Source: CAZUGO01 sp964619935 (lineage in GTDB: Bacteria > Planctomycetota > Phycisphaerae > UBA1845 > CAIVHJ01). From it: a stretch of DNA of 64,000 bases. Below the pieces are notes generated by a model. That model was given only the letters and a program-made list of their open reading frames with translations, made no database searches and had not been told where the DNA came from. Location: the NCBI GenBank assembly GCA_964619935.1, contig CAZUGO010000040.1:1-64000 (forward strand), read 5' to 3'. The translations under genes were made by a program, and so were the position numbers. Below are positions 34,692 to 44,435 of this stretch, piece by piece (the stretch's first letter is position 1; each line of letters begins with the position of its first letter).

Positions 34692-34949
34692 TCAACCTCC
34701 CGCCACCGGCTGAATGAAGACCACGCAGTCATCATCGCTCAGCGGGACATCCCAGCCTCCGTAGGCATCATTGACCGCCACCCGCAATGCCGCAGGCGGG
34801 AGCTGCAGCCCGTGCCGCCGGCGCAGCTCGTCGTACAACTCGCGCGGCGTGTCGGCCGTGGTGGCCAGGATCTCCTCGGACCGGCCACGCAACTCCCGCA
34901 GCAAAGCGAAGTAACGCACCTGGATGTTCTTAGCGGGTTTCCGGCTCAT
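34692..34949 (-). CDS. moaD: molybdopterin synthase sulfur-carrier subunit
   Basis: 85 aa beta-grasp protein ending 'VVFIQPVAGG', with the C-terminal Gly-Gly that carries the thiocarboxylate. Other seen parts: 'IQVRYFALLRELRGRSEEIL' and 'LRVAVNDAYGGWDVPLSDDD'. First gene of the Moco operon; a weak promoter (TTGCGT, 18 bases, TCTAAT) can be read just upstream on the minus strand. Confidence 0.93.
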   Translation of the reverse strand: MSRKPAKNIQVRYFALLRELRGRSEEILATTADTPRELYDELRRRHGLQLPPAALRVAVNDAYGGWDVPLSDDDCVVFIQPVAGG

Positions 34950-35165
34950 CCCTCGCCATTAGAACCGATCCAGCCGGCAACACGCAAGGGTGAGTCCTTG
35001 CGACGCTTGCGACGCCGTGCGCCGCGGGTAGAATGCCGCGTACGTCACCAGGACGTTTCGAGACCTCGATGCGGCGGGAATCGCCTTCCTGAAGAACACG
35101 GTTCAGGCGTGGGCCGGGGCGGTTCACCGTCGGACCCAATTCGCCCACTTTGCGGGAGCTTGACC

Positions 35166-35336
35166 ATGGGATACGGACTGCTCGGGCTGATCATTCTGGT
35201 GCTGGACATCGTGGCGATCGTCAACGTCCTGGGCGGAAGCAAACCCCTGGAATACAAAGTGCTCTGGATTCTGGTGATCCTCCTGCTTCCAGTCGTGGGA
35301 ATGATCCTCTACTTCCTGATCGGGAAGGGCTCCTGA
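35166..35336 (+). CDS. small two-helix membrane protein (PLDc_N type)
   Basis: 56 aa. CGGGAG lies seven bases before the ATG. It reads MGYGLLGLIILVLDIVAIVN, then 'LGGSKPLEYKVLWILVIL' and ends 'YFLIGKGS'. Two membrane helices with a short loop and the pattern W-(x)n-P-x-x-G-x-x-x-Y match the PLDc_N (phospholipase D nuclease N-terminal) small-protein family. Function unknown. A possible promoter is TTGCGA, 16 bases, TAGAAT at about 35007-35034. Confidence 0.75.
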   Translation: MGYGLLGLIILVLDIVAIVNVLGGSKPLEYKVLWILVILLLPVVGMILYFLIGKGS

Positions 35337-35385
35337 GACTTGATCGCCTTTCCGTCGTTCGGCGCGGCGCCTCTCACTCAGGCCA

Positions 35386-35943
35386 TCAGATGAGCTGCCC
35401 GCGCAAGTCGGATTGCAGTTGCAGCGACGGTGGGCAGGTCGTCGCCATTCGATGGGCCGCCGGTTCGCCGCAACTCATGGGATGTCGCCGATATTCCGGC
35501 AGCTCCTCGACGATGGCCGCACGCTTGGTCATCGCCGACTTCAATCGCAGCGGATCGCCGGCGCTGATGAACCACCGGCGGCGACCGCACTTGATGCTCA
35601 CGCCGCGCCGCCCGCCGACCGCTGCGTGATACGGCCGACCCAGGTGGGCAAAGGGGACATTGTCCAGACAGATGTGGACCGCCTTGACCGCCGTCAGGTC
35701 AAACGACTTGCGGATCAACCCCAGCCAGCCAAACGAGATCAGCAGACGGCGGTCGTCAACGCTGACCAACATTGATCCGCCCAGCACCAAGGCGGCACCC
35801 AGCAACCCCAATCCGGTGATCCCCCACAACAGCGCCCCGCCGCCGGCGCCCGCGAACAGCACCACCAAGGCCACCACGGCAAAGCCCCACAACACGTAGA
35901 CCCATGAATGCAGGTACTGGCGCTCGCGATAAGACACGCTCAC
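35386..35943 (-). CDS. membrane protein of unknown function
   Basis: 185 aa. GTG start at 35943 chosen because GGAGG lies seven bases upstream. The first 70 residues hold two membrane helices ('WVYVLWGFAVVALVVLFAGA', 'LLWGITGLGLLGAALVLGGS'). A soluble part follows ('SVDDRRLLISFGWLGLIRKS', 'GGRRGVSIKCGRRRWFISAG') resembling bacterial PH-like domains that follow two helices, and then 'DPLRLKSAMTKRAA'. I do not recognise the family with certainty. Confidence 0.7.
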   Translation of the reverse strand: MSVSYRERQYLHSWVYVLWGFAVVALVVLFAGAGGGALLWGITGLGLLGAALVLGGSMLVSVDDRRLLISFGWLGLIRKSFDLTAVKAVHICLDNVPFAHLGRPYHAAVGGRRGVSIKCGRRRWFISAGDPLRLKSAMTKRAAIVEELPEYRRHPMSCGEPAAHRMATTCPPSLQLQSDLRGQLI

Positions 35944-36823
35944 GGTCACACCTCCACTACCAAACCTGATACGCAGTAATGCTCGAGCCCGAATTGATCC
36001 ACAACGCCGGTCGAACGGATCCAGCCGCATCCGACGACTTACACACAGCGAGCCAACCGTCGCACGCCTATTTCCTGCCGGACCCGGTTTTCGCCAAGCC
36101 TCCGCTCGGCGTCCTCAGACATGATGAGCGGGACCTCGGTGCTGCTCGATCGCCCGGGCTTCGGGCCGTCGCAGAGGTCCCAATTAGCTTCAATATAACA
36201 CCAAAAGCTCCCATGGCAACTGCCTTCATCGTTTTTCTCACAGCCCCGGCGCGTCGCCCTGAGCAGCCATGGCCTTGCGCTAGAAAAAAGTGCTTGGTAC
36301 GGTCAAGTGCATGACCCGCGGGTGCCTGCGCCCGCAAAGCAGCCGGCTCATACAAAACCACTAATCATTTGGAAGGGCATGTTAAATCTGAGAAACTGGG
36401 TAGTGTGGCGGTGCGGCGCACGCCTGGGCGGCGGTGTGTGACCGCAGGCGACAACGGGCGGCGGCCATTGCGCTCTTGGCGTTCGGGGCTCCACCCTGCC
36501 CCCCTCCGCTGCTTCAACAACGGGGGCTCGCAGCGCTGGTCCACGCAATGGCGTGCTCAGCCCACGCTGCAACCTGGGATCCAACGGTCAGGCCCGCTGC
36601 CCATGCCATGTGGAAGACCCTCGGGCGTTGAAGGCGCACCCGCCGGACTGCTGCCCACCTGCCCACCGCCCAGGGGATGACAAAGCGGCCGGATAGTGGT
36701 GCAATGAACTGGACCTCTGACCGGATGTCCGCAGCCTTCGCAATCGACTTGCCCCCGAGTCCGTATCCCGGGTCCAGTGGTTGCGGCGCCATCGCCGGAA
36801 ACAGAGATCGAGTGGAGAATACC
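35944..36823. other. noncoding stretch, nothing recognised
   Basis: About 880 bases between two divergently placed genes. There are locally A/T-richer stretches at 36190-36300 and 36350-36400. Short open frames on both strands show no recognisable protein and no good ribosome site. I looked for tRNA, tmRNA, SRP and RNase P landmarks and saw none. Confidence 0.5.
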
Positions 36824-37261
36824 ATGAGCAAGTGTTTTGGGACGGCTTTGGGGATCGCTTTGATCCTCGCCGGCTGCCAGGAGAACCAGGAACCGTCGAG
36901 CGACACCGTTGAGCAACGCCGGCCGCTGCGGCAATACGGTCCCGATCCCGAGGAGGAAACCGCTGACCAAGGCGAATATCGTGCCGCGGTTGAAAAGCGA
37001 CTGCGGGTTCGTGAATCCTTGCTCGATTACGAGCTGGCCGTCGAGGAGGCCAAGCTGGAGGTGACCTTCGCCCAGCGCAGGGTGGGGTTTGCCCGGGAGC
37101 GTGCCAACCTCATGAAGGGGCATGAACGGTTCACCTGGTTGCCGACCTCCGCTCAATCGCGGCTGGACGGCGCTGAACGCGGCCTGGAACAAGCCCGCGA
37201 CCAGCTTGACGCCGCTCAGAAACGACTGCGCAACGCCCGGGACGATCTCGAGGGCGAATAG
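36824..37261 (+). CDS. lipoprotein with coiled-coil body
   Basis: 145 aa. The ATG at 36824 has GGAG eight bases upstream. The N-terminus 'MSKCFGTALGIALILAGCQE' is a lipoprotein signal with lipobox LAGC. The mature part is charged and helical with heptad-like spacing ('VEKRLRVRESLLDYELAVEE', 'GAERGLEQARDQLDAAQKRL'), so a coiled coil is likely. Family not recognised. Outer-membrane or periplasmic anchoring is inferred. Confidence 0.8.
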   Translation: MSKCFGTALGIALILAGCQENQEPSSDTVEQRRPLRQYGPDPEEETADQGEYRAAVEKRLRVRESLLDYELAVEEAKLEVTFAQRRVGFARERANLMKGHERFTWLPTSAQSRLDGAERGLEQARDQLDAAQKRLRNARDDLEGE

Positions 37262-37316
37262 CAGACCGCACGAAGGTGTCAGCACTTCCCGGCACCGCCG
37301 GGCAAGTCGCAGCCGG

Positions 37317-37335
37317 CGCCGCCGGTCGCCGGCGG
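37317..37335 (+). terminator. GC hairpin downstream of the lipoprotein gene
   Basis: A perfect 8-bp stem GCCGCCGG/CCGGCGGC with a 3-nt loop, 55 bases past the stop of the lipoprotein gene. No T-run follows, so it is a weak terminator candidate. Confidence 0.35.
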
Positions 37336-37413
37336 CTGGCGACCCCCATGTATTGCTTACGTCTTTAGGCGGAGGTGCCGGCAGTCACTCCGGCCACTGG
37401 CGCATTACAGATT

Positions 37414-37542
37414 AATTGGTACCATGAAACATATCAAATGAAGATACCATTTATATAAAACGGTATCTTCATTTTGTCCGTTTGGTACCACCATTTGAAC
37501 ATTCTCGTATCTTCATTTGGATCAATTGGTACCACCATTTGA
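37414..37542. repeat. AT-rich cluster of three related 35-37-bp repeats, one inverted
   Basis: Units: A inverted at 37414-37448, B at 37462-37498 and C at 37507-37542. Each carries GTATCTTCATTT at one end and GGTACCA near the other; B and C share GGTACCACCATTTGA exactly. A and B face each other and form a perfect 13-bp stem (37436-37448 with 37462-37474) around a 13-nt A/T loop. Base composition is far below the surroundings in GC. Confidence 0.75.
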
Positions 37543-38066
37543 TCTGATCGCCGATGGCACTGGGCATGCGCCCGCGTGGTCCGCACCACGGAGGACTGCA
37601 CGCCGGTCGGAGGCCCTGGTCGGGGCCGCACCCCCGAAAGGAAACAGGTCACCTGCCGGGCCGGCCCGCCCATTCCGCCGATTGCGCTCTGCTGGTCATG
37701 GACCGTGCTGTCGACACCCGGACCGCAGCTTGGGCCGCTGCTGCGCGGCCGTGGCACGGGCGCGGACTCGGGGCCCGGGCGGATTCCTCGACAGACAGGC
37801 TGCGGGTCGCGGCACGCCCCGCCACGCAGCGGCTGTCGGGTACGGGCCTTGGCCCGGTTTGCCGCCGGGAGGTCTTGGTCTCCAACCGCCTGTCCATGCG
37901 CTCACCTGACGATCAGCACGGCGTGGTCTACCCCCTGCCCGAACACCCCGACCTGGTGGAGCACCTCAACGGATAGGCGGAGACGGTTCGGTCCGGCCCA
38001 TCCGTCACCCGGCATTCACGGGACCGCTGACGCCGCTGCGCCGGCGGCGTCGAGTCCGCGCTTGGA
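37543..38066. other. noncoding stretch, nothing recognised
   Basis: About 520 bases between the repeat cluster and the MFS gene end. Overlapping open frames of 100-200 codons exist on the plus strand, but they are low-complexity Arg/Pro/Gly-rich readings without a ribosome site or recognisable domain. Composition returns to high GC. Confidence 0.5.
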
Positions 38067-39269
38067 TCAGACGCGCAGCCGGCGGGATATGGTCAGGTAC
38101 AGGGCGGCGGCCAGCACGCCCAGCAGACCGCAGCCTCCCCACAACCAGCCCGGGCCGATGTGGACCAACACCGCACCGCCAAGCGGCGCGCCGATGACGT
38201 TGGCGCTGGAGTAACACATTGAGAACGCGCCCAAGTACCGGGCCCGAAAGGCGACCGGTGCCAGGTCGGTCACGATGGTGGACATCAACGGGGCCTGCAT
38301 CATCTCGCCCAGTGTCCAGATCACCACGGCGATCACAAAGTGCCAGGGGACCACGGACAGCCCGATGACCCCAAAGCCCAGCGCCGTCACCAACGCCGAG
38401 GCCATCACCACCGGCCCCCGCGGCAGGCGGCTGATGCCCGCCGACACCGGCACCTGGAAGCAGACGATCATGAGTCCGTTCACCGCGATGATCCGGCCGT
38501 AGGTCCGGGCCGAAATGCCCAGGTCCGTCAAGTACAGCGGGAAGGTCGACATGCCCTGCATGTAGACCATCGCCACCGCGAAACTGGCCAGGCAGAAGAT
38601 CACGAAGGTGCCATTCCCCAGGATGTGCCGCAGGGCGCTGCCCGCCGGCGCTTCCCGATCGGTCTGCCCGGCGGCGCCCGGATCGGCACCGCGATCGCGC
38701 CGCGGCAAGGTCTCCGAAATGGCCAGGCCGATGATCACCGCGAAACTCAGGTTGGTCAGGGCATCGCCCCAGAACAACCACCGGAAGGAATACTGGGCCA
38801 GCGTTCCGCCGATGGTACCCGCCACACTGAAGCCAAGATTGATGGACAGGTAGATCAGGCCGTAGGCATGCGGCCGCTGTTCCGGCGGCACCAGATCGGC
38901 GACCATGGCCTGCACGGCCGGGCGATACATCTCGGCGAGCAGGGCGAACCCGGCAACGGCCACCAGGATGGCCGACGGGGCCTGCAGCGTCCCCAAGACC
39001 ACCAGGAGGGCCGCTCCGCCGGTCAGGCTGATGAGCATCACCGCGCGCCGCCCGATGCGGTCGGCCAGAGCGCCGCCCATGACCGCCGCCACGATCGAAC
39101 CGCCGCCGAAGGCCGCCAATGCCCACATGGCGAACTGCTTCTCGAAGTTCAAGCGGTCGGTCAGATAGATGGCCAGGAACGGCACCACAAAGGTGCCGGC
39201 GCGATTGATGAGCGTCCCGGCGCACAGCAGGTACACCGATCGCGGCAGGGCCAGGTACGCTTTGAACAT
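38067..39269 (-). CDS. MFS transporter
   Basis: 400 aa with about 12 membrane helices. Seen: 'YLLCAGTLINRAGTFVVPFL', the MFS loop motif 'GGALADRIGRRAVMLIS', 'AYGLIYLSINLGFSVAGTIG', and the second-half loop 'PLMSTIVTDLAPVAFRARYL'. Looks like a drug- or metabolite-efflux permease of the YajR/MdtH style; substrate not assignable. The ATG at 39269 lacks a clear Shine-Dalgarno site. It lies 36 bases downstream of metH in the same direction, so it may be cotranscribed. Confidence 0.87.
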   Translation of the reverse strand: MFKAYLALPRSVYLLCAGTLINRAGTFVVPFLAIYLTDRLNFEKQFAMWALAAFGGGSIVAAVMGGALADRIGRRAVMLISLTGGAALLVVLGTLQAPSAILVAVAGFALLAEMYRPAVQAMVADLVPPEQRPHAYGLIYLSINLGFSVAGTIGGTLAQYSFRWLFWGDALTNLSFAVIIGLAISETLPRRDRGADPGAAGQTDREAPAGSALRHILGNGTFVIFCLASFAVAMVYMQGMSTFPLYLTDLGISARTYGRIIAVNGLMIVCFQVPVSAGISRLPRGPVVMASALVTALGFGVIGLSVVPWHFVIAVVIWTLGEMMQAPLMSTIVTDLAPVAFRARYLGAFSMCYSSANVIGAPLGGAVLVHIGPGWLWGGCGLLGVLAAALYLTISRRLRV

Positions 39270-39305
39270 GGCGGGATTGTATCCGCCCGGCCGCTGCCGG
39301 GATAT

Positions 39306-42300
39306 TCAGGTCGGGCGGGCGTTGAAGTAGCGCGCTTGCGGATGATGGCAGATCAGGGCAGTGGTGGATTGCTCCGGGTCGAGCTGCCATTCTTCGGTCA
39401 GGGTAACGCCGATCTCCTCGGGCTGAAGCAGCGGCCAGAGCTTGGCGTGGTCCTCCAGATTGGGGCACGCCGGGTAACCGAAGCTGTACCGCGAGCCCTG
39501 GTAGCCCTGCTTGAACAGCTCGCGCCGCTCACGGGCGTCCCCGCCGGCGATGCTCAACTCCATGCGAATCTGTTTGTGCACCAGCTCGGCAAGCGCTTCA
39601 GCGGCTTCGACGCCCAGCCCGTGCAGATGCAAGTAGTCCTTGTAGCGGTTGGCCTCGAACCACTCGCGGGCGACGTCGCCGACCCGCCGACCCATGGTCA
39701 CCAGGCTGAAGGCGACCACATCCGGCGCGCCGGAATCCACCGGCCGGAAGAAATCGGCGATGCAGCGAAACGGCGCCTTGTGTTCGCGCGGAAACTCGAA
39801 GCGGGTGCGCTCGCGATCCGGCGCGTCGGCATCATAGACGATCAAGGTGTTGTCCCGGCTGTGGCACGGCCAATAGCCGTAGACCGCCTGCGGCCGCAGG
39901 ATCTGCTCGCGCTCCACGGTGGCCGCCAACTCGCGATAGATGGGCCGAACCTCGTTGTCGATGTATTTCTTGAAGTCCTCGGTGCTGCGCCGGGCCTTCT
40001 TGTACTGCCATTGCACCTGGAACAACATCACCTCGTTCATGAAACCCAGCACCGCGGGAATCGGAATCTGCTCGATGACCCGCCGGCCCCAGAACGGCGG
40101 CTGGGGCACCGCAGCCACCTGGCGGATCGACGACCGCCGCGGCAGAACCGCCGTGGCCGCACGGCCGGTGTCGGCCGCGGGTCCGCAGGACGCCGCCACC
40201 GGCGGCCGGGCGGCGGTGTCGCCGGCGGCGATCTGATCCATCAGGGCCAGCCCTTGGAAGGCGTCCTTGGCATAATCCAGCCGGCCGCGGTACCGAGGCC
40301 GCAGGTCCTGCTCGACGTACTTGCGGGTCAGGGCCGCCCCGCCCAAAATGACCGGAATGCGGATGTTGCGCTCGTTGAGGACCTCGAGGTTGTCCTTCAT
40401 GATCACCGTGGACTTGACCAGCAGGCCGCTCATGCCGATGGCGTCCGCCCCGACCTCGTTGACCTTCTCGATCATGCTGTTGATGGGCTGTTTGATCCCC
40501 AGGTTGTACACGGTGTACCCGTTGTTGGTCAGGATGATGTCCACCAGGTTCTTGCCGATGTCGTGAACATCCCCCTTAACGGTGGCGAGCACCAGCCTGC
40601 CCTTGGACTGCCCTCCCACGCGGTCCATGTGCGGCTGGAGGAAGGCGACCGCGGCCTTCATGGTCTCGGCGGACTGCAACACAAACGGCAGTTGCATCTG
40701 ACCGCTGCCGAACAACTCGCCGACCACCTTCATGCCGCCCAGCAAAAAGGTGTTGATGATGTCCAGGGCGCGGTGCTGCTGCAAGGCTTCCTGCAGGTCG
40801 GCCTCCAGACCGGACCGATCGCCGTCGATGATCCGCCTGCGGAGCCGCTCCTCGACGGGCAAGCTGGCCTTGGATTCCGCGGGCTCGGGGGACTGCCCCG
40901 AGAACAGGGCGATCAGGCGATGCAGCGGGTCGTAGGTGCACTGGCCCTGATCGTCGAACCGCCGGCGGTCGTAGATCAGATCTTCGGCCACCTGCCGCTG
41001 CTCCTCGGGGATCTTGAAGTACGGCCGAATCCCGGCAACGTGCACGATGGCGGCATCCAGCCCGTGCCCGCGGGCGTGGTGCAGGTACACGCTGTTCAGC
41101 GTCGAGCGGGCTGCCGGCAGCAGCCCGAAGCTGATGTTCGACAGGCCCAGCACGGTGTGGATGCCGGGCAGGGCCTGCTTCAGACGCGTGATGGCCTGGA
41201 GGGTCTCCAGCCCCAGCTTGCGGTCATCTTCGTTGCCGGTGCAGATGGTGAAGGTCAAGGCGTCGAAGATCAGGTCCTGGGCCCGCAGGCCGTGGCGGTT
41301 TACCGCCAGGTCGTAGATGCGGCGGGCGACCTCCAGCTTGCGGTCGGCCGCTTTGGCCATGCCGGTCTCGTCGATCGTCAGCGCCACCACCGCGGCCCCG
41401 TGGGTGCGGGCCAGGCGGCACACCTGGTCGAGCTTGTCGGTTCCGTCCTCCAGATTGATGCTGTTGATGATCGAGCGGCCGCCGGCCAGCTTGAGGGCGG
41501 CCTCGAGCACCGGCACTTCGGTGGAATCAATCATCAACGGCACGCTGACCTCGGTGGCGAATCGGCCGATGATCGCGCTCATGTCGGCGACCTCGTCGCG
41601 GCCGACGTAGGCCCCGCAGACGTCCAGAACGTGCGACCCTTCAGCGATCTGGGCCCGGGCCATCTGGACCATGCCGTCATGATCGCCGGCTTCCAGCAGC
41701 CGCTTGAATTTCCGGGAGCCGTTGGTGTTGGTTCGCTCGCCGATGATCAAGAAGCTGGAGTCCTGCTCCAGGGTGGCGGCGCTGTACATACTGGAGACCG
41801 CCGGCTTGATCAGCGGGCGGCGCGGCGCTGCCGGGCGGTGACCGATGGCTTCGATCACCGCGGCGAGATGTTCGGGCGTGGTGCCGCAGCAGCCGCCGAC
41901 GATGTTGACGCCGTCGACCTCGACGAATTCGCGCAGCCATCTGGCCAGCTCGGCCGGGGTCAGATTGTAGTGCGGCTGGCCGTCGACCACCTGCGGCAAC
42001 CCGGCGTTGGGCACCACGCTCAAGTAGCGATCGCAGTTCTTCGACAGGTAGCGGATGTGTTCGCTCATCTCCTGGGGCCCGGTGGCGCAGTTGAAGCCCA
42101 ACACCTGGACTTGGGGGTAGGCATCCAGGGCGGCCACCGCGGCGGCGACATCGGTCCCGACCAGCATGGTGCCGAAGGTTTCCATGGTCAACTGAACCAT
42201 CAGCGGCACCGCGCGGCCGAGGTGCTCCAGCACCGTGTCGACCGCCCCGATCGCGGCCTTGGCCTGGAGAAGGTCCTGGCAGGTCTCGATCAGCAGCACG

Positions 42301-42758
42301 TCCGCGCCGCCGTCCAGCAGTCCGCGGACCTGCTCGGCATAACTGTCGACCAGGGTGTCCCAATCGATCTGTCGCAAGGTGGGCAGCTTGGTGCCCGGGC
42401 CCAGCGCGCCGACCACAAACCGCGGACCCGACGCAGTCGCGTGGCGATCGCATGCCGCCCGGGCGATGCGGGCGGCCCGGCGGTTGATCTCGAAGCAGCG
42501 CTCCTGGAGGCCGAATTCCGCCAGCACGTGCTTCATGCCGCCGAAGGTGTTGGTCTCCACGGCGTCACACCCGACGGCGAGAAACGAGTCGTGAACCTGC
42601 TCGACGACGTCCGGCCGGGTCAGGTTCAACACTTCGCAGCAATTCTCCAGGCCGTCGTAGTCGGACAGCGGCAAATCGCAGGCGTGCAGGGCGGTGCCCA
42701 TGGCCCCGTCCAGAAACACCACCCGTTCCTTGAGCACTTCGAGAAATGCGTGACCCAT
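39306..42758 (-). CDS. metH: cobalamin-dependent methionine synthase
   Basis: 1150 aa. Transfers a methyl group from methyltetrahydrofolate to homocysteine via cobalamin. Domains in order: homocysteine-binding ('FLDGAMGTALHACDL', zinc Cys in 'GFNCATGP' and 'GGCCGTTPEH'), pterin-binding ('IIGERTNTNGSRKFKRLLEA'), cap and B12-binding ('KGDVHDIGKNLVDIIL', with the lower-ligand His), and the AdoMet reactivation domain ('EEIGVTLTEEWQLDPEQ' near the C-terminus). A linker of about 70 residues before the reactivation domain is Ala/Arg-rich. Complete. I see no cobalamin riboswitch upstream. Confidence 0.95.
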   Translation of the reverse strand: MGHAFLEVLKERVVFLDGAMGTALHACDLPLSDYDGLENCCEVLNLTRPDVVEQVHDSFLAVGCDAVETNTFGGMKHVLAEFGLQERCFEINRRAARIARAACDRHATASGPRFVVGALGPGTKLPTLRQIDWDTLVDSYAEQVRGLLDGGADVLLIETCQDLLQAKAAIGAVDTVLEHLGRAVPLMVQLTMETFGTMLVGTDVAAAVAALDAYPQVQVLGFNCATGPQEMSEHIRYLSKNCDRYLSVVPNAGLPQVVDGQPHYNLTPAELARWLREFVEVDGVNIVGGCCGTTPEHLAAVIEAIGHRPAAPRRPLIKPAVSSMYSAATLEQDSSFLIIGERTNTNGSRKFKRLLEAGDHDGMVQMARAQIAEGSHVLDVCGAYVGRDEVADMSAIIGRFATEVSVPLMIDSTEVPVLEAALKLAGGRSIINSINLEDGTDKLDQVCRLARTHGAAVVALTIDETGMAKAADRKLEVARRIYDLAVNRHGLRAQDLIFDALTFTICTGNEDDRKLGLETLQAITRLKQALPGIHTVLGLSNISFGLLPAARSTLNSVYLHHARGHGLDAAIVHVAGIRPYFKIPEEQRQVAEDLIYDRRRFDDQGQCTYDPLHRLIALFSGQSPEPAESKASLPVEERLRRRIIDGDRSGLEADLQEALQQHRALDIINTFLLGGMKVVGELFGSGQMQLPFVLQSAETMKAAVAFLQPHMDRVGGQSKGRLVLATVKGDVHDIGKNLVDIILTNNGYTVYNLGIKQPINSMIEKVNEVGADAIGMSGLLVKSTVIMKDNLEVLNERNIRIPVILGGAALTRKYVEQDLRPRYRGRLDYAKDAFQGLALMDQIAAGDTAARPPVAASCGPAADTGRAATAVLPRRSSIRQVAAVPQPPFWGRRVIEQIPIPAVLGFMNEVMLFQVQWQYKKARRSTEDFKKYIDNEVRPIYRELAATVEREQILRPQAVYGYWPCHSRDNTLIVYDADAPDRERTRFEFPREHKAPFRCIADFFRPVDSGAPDVVAFSLVTMGRRVGDVAREWFEANRYKDYLHLHGLGVEAAEALAELVHKQIRMELSIAGGDARERRELFKQGYQGSRYSFGYPACPNLEDHAKLWPLLQPEEIGVTLTEEWQLDPEQSTTALICHHPQARYFNARPT

Positions 42759-42920
42759 TCACCGCCCCCGATCCGCCTGCGAACCAAGACCACCCAGCGT
42801 GCCAGTGTAGGCACTGATCGCCGGCTTCGCCAGCCCGGAGCCGGCCGCGGCGGCATGGACGTTGCCCGCCGGCAGGATAGAATACCGCGTACCGACCCGC
42901 GGATCCCAGGATCGCTCTGA

Positions 42921-44408
42921 ATGCACTTGATCATCATCATCGCGTACGCATCCCTGCTGTGGTTCAATTCCGACCGGTCCACCAACCTGCTGGGTCTGAC
43001 GGCGATGACCAGCATCACGATCGTGGCGGCGCAGACCGCCGTGCTGCTGGCCGCGACCTGGTGGCTGACCCGCCGCTCGCTCGCGGCGCTGCAGGCCGAT
43101 CCCGACGATCCCAACGAAGCCCAGCACCGCCACCACGTGTACACCATGATCATCCAGACGGCGCTGGTCACCGGCTTTGCCGCCAGCCTGATCCTGACCG
43201 CCTGGCCGATGATGATCCGCGGGACCCTGGGCCGCGGGCTGACCTTCGGGCTGGCCGACCTGCTGGTCCTGTCGCCGTTTCTGCTGAACCTGATGGCGGT
43301 CTGGATCATCCAATACCCGGCCGACCGGGCGATTCGCCAGATCGCCCAGAATCCGCGGCTGGCCGGCGGCCATCCCACCCACCCGGTGTGGAGCCTGCCG
43401 CAGTACTTGAGCTTCAACCTCCGCTACCAGCTCCTGACCATCGCCGTGCCCATGACTTTGATCATCGTCGGCGATGACGTCATCGACCATTTTCGCAGCA
43501 CCATCCGGGCCGCAACCGGCAACACCCTGTGGGCTTCCGACGCGTTGATGGGCCTGGTGGTCTCCGGCGTGTTTGTGTTCGCACCGGTCATGCTGCGGTT
43601 CATCTGGACCACCGAGCCGCTGCCGGCCGGCGAGCTGCGCACCACCCTGGAGCGGGTCGCCCGCCAGATGGACTTGACCTACCGCGATATTCTGGTGTGG
43701 CATTCCCAGGGCATGGTGGTCAATGCCGCGGTCATGGGCGTGCTGGCACCGATGCGCTACGTGCTCATTTCGGACGGGTTGCTCGAATCGATGAGCGATC
43801 GCCACATCGAAGCGGTGTTCGGCCACGAAGCCGGGCACGTGCGCTGCTGGCACATTCCCTACTTCATTCTGTTTGCCACGCTGACCATGTTGATCGCCGG
43901 CGGGTTGATGCAGGCCCTGTACGCCTACGGTCCGCCCGCCCTGCGGCCGTATGCCCAGGTCATCGTCGGAGCGGTGGTCATCCTGCTGTGGGGCGTGGCT
44001 TTCGGCTGGCTGTCGCACCAATTCGAACACCAGGCCGACCTGGCGGGCGCCATGTCCATCACGCCGGAGGCCGCCGACTGCCGGCAACCGTGCCGGGTCC
44101 ACTCCGGCGACGCCCGCCAGCCGGGCGTGGTCCTGTGTGCCACCGCGGCCACCGAGTTCTCCAGGGCCCTGCAGCGGGTCGCCGCCCTGAACGGCATCCC
44201 CGGTGACGAACGCGGATGGCGCCATCCGTCGATTCGGCAGCGCATTCGGCTGTTGCAGCAGCTCAGCCACGACGCGGCCGGCACCCGGCGGTTTATGACC
44301 CGGCTTCGGGTTGCTAAAGTGGTATTGATCGCCGGCACGGTGCTGGGGCTGGGCCTGGGGGCCTGGCTGTTCCACGACCAGTTGCTGCCGCCGGGCCTGG
44401 CCCGCTGA
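42921..44408 (+). CDS. M48-family membrane metalloprotease
   Basis: 495 aa. Multi-helix membrane protein with the zinc motif HEAGH at residues 302-306 ('VFGHEAGHVRCWHIPYF') and a third ligand Glu near 369 ('FEHQADLAGAM'). Upstream 'LVWHSQGMVVNAAVMG' and 'RYVLISDGLLESMSDRHIEA' match the Ste24/HtpX pattern. It has five or six N-terminal helices, more than HtpX, so it is Ste24-like in layout. Cys residues near 'ADCRQPCRVHSG' are unusual. Likely a quality-control protease of the inner membrane. It lies 27 bases before the histidine kinase. Confidence 0.85.
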   Translation: MHLIIIIAYASLLWFNSDRSTNLLGLTAMTSITIVAAQTAVLLAATWWLTRRSLAALQADPDDPNEAQHRHHVYTMIIQTALVTGFAASLILTAWPMMIRGTLGRGLTFGLADLLVLSPFLLNLMAVWIIQYPADRAIRQIAQNPRLAGGHPTHPVWSLPQYLSFNLRYQLLTIAVPMTLIIVGDDVIDHFRSTIRAATGNTLWASDALMGLVVSGVFVFAPVMLRFIWTTEPLPAGELRTTLERVARQMDLTYRDILVWHSQGMVVNAAVMGVLAPMRYVLISDGLLESMSDRHIEAVFGHEAGHVRCWHIPYFILFATLTMLIAGGLMQALYAYGPPALRPYAQVIVGAVVILLWGVAFGWLSHQFEHQADLAGAMSITPEAADCRQPCRVHSGDARQPGVVLCATAATEFSRALQRVAALNGIPGDERGWRHPSIRQRIRLLQQLSHDAAGTRRFMTRLRVAKVVLIAGTVLGLGLGAWLFHDQLLPPGLAR

Positions 44409-44435
44409 TCGACATCTGACGCGACGGCACGACCC

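Noticed and set aside
34950..35165. Moco riboswitch before moaD
   Set aside because: Only short direct repeats (TTGCGACG) are present; the conserved Moco-RNA stems cannot be drawn.
37554..37976. 140-codon frame after the AT-rich repeats
   Set aside because: Overlaps other frames of equal length, has no ribosome site and no recognisable domain.
38340..42920. A 1526-codon open frame on the plus strand
   Set aside because: It is antisense to metH and the MFS gene, whose families are unmistakable. The reading is His/Gln/Arg/Gly-rich, as expected from a GC-rich shadow.
42759..42920. Possible cobalamin riboswitch upstream of metH
   Set aside because: The space is only about 160 bases and holds no B12-box-like sequence; part of it belongs to the divergent M48 gene's leader.
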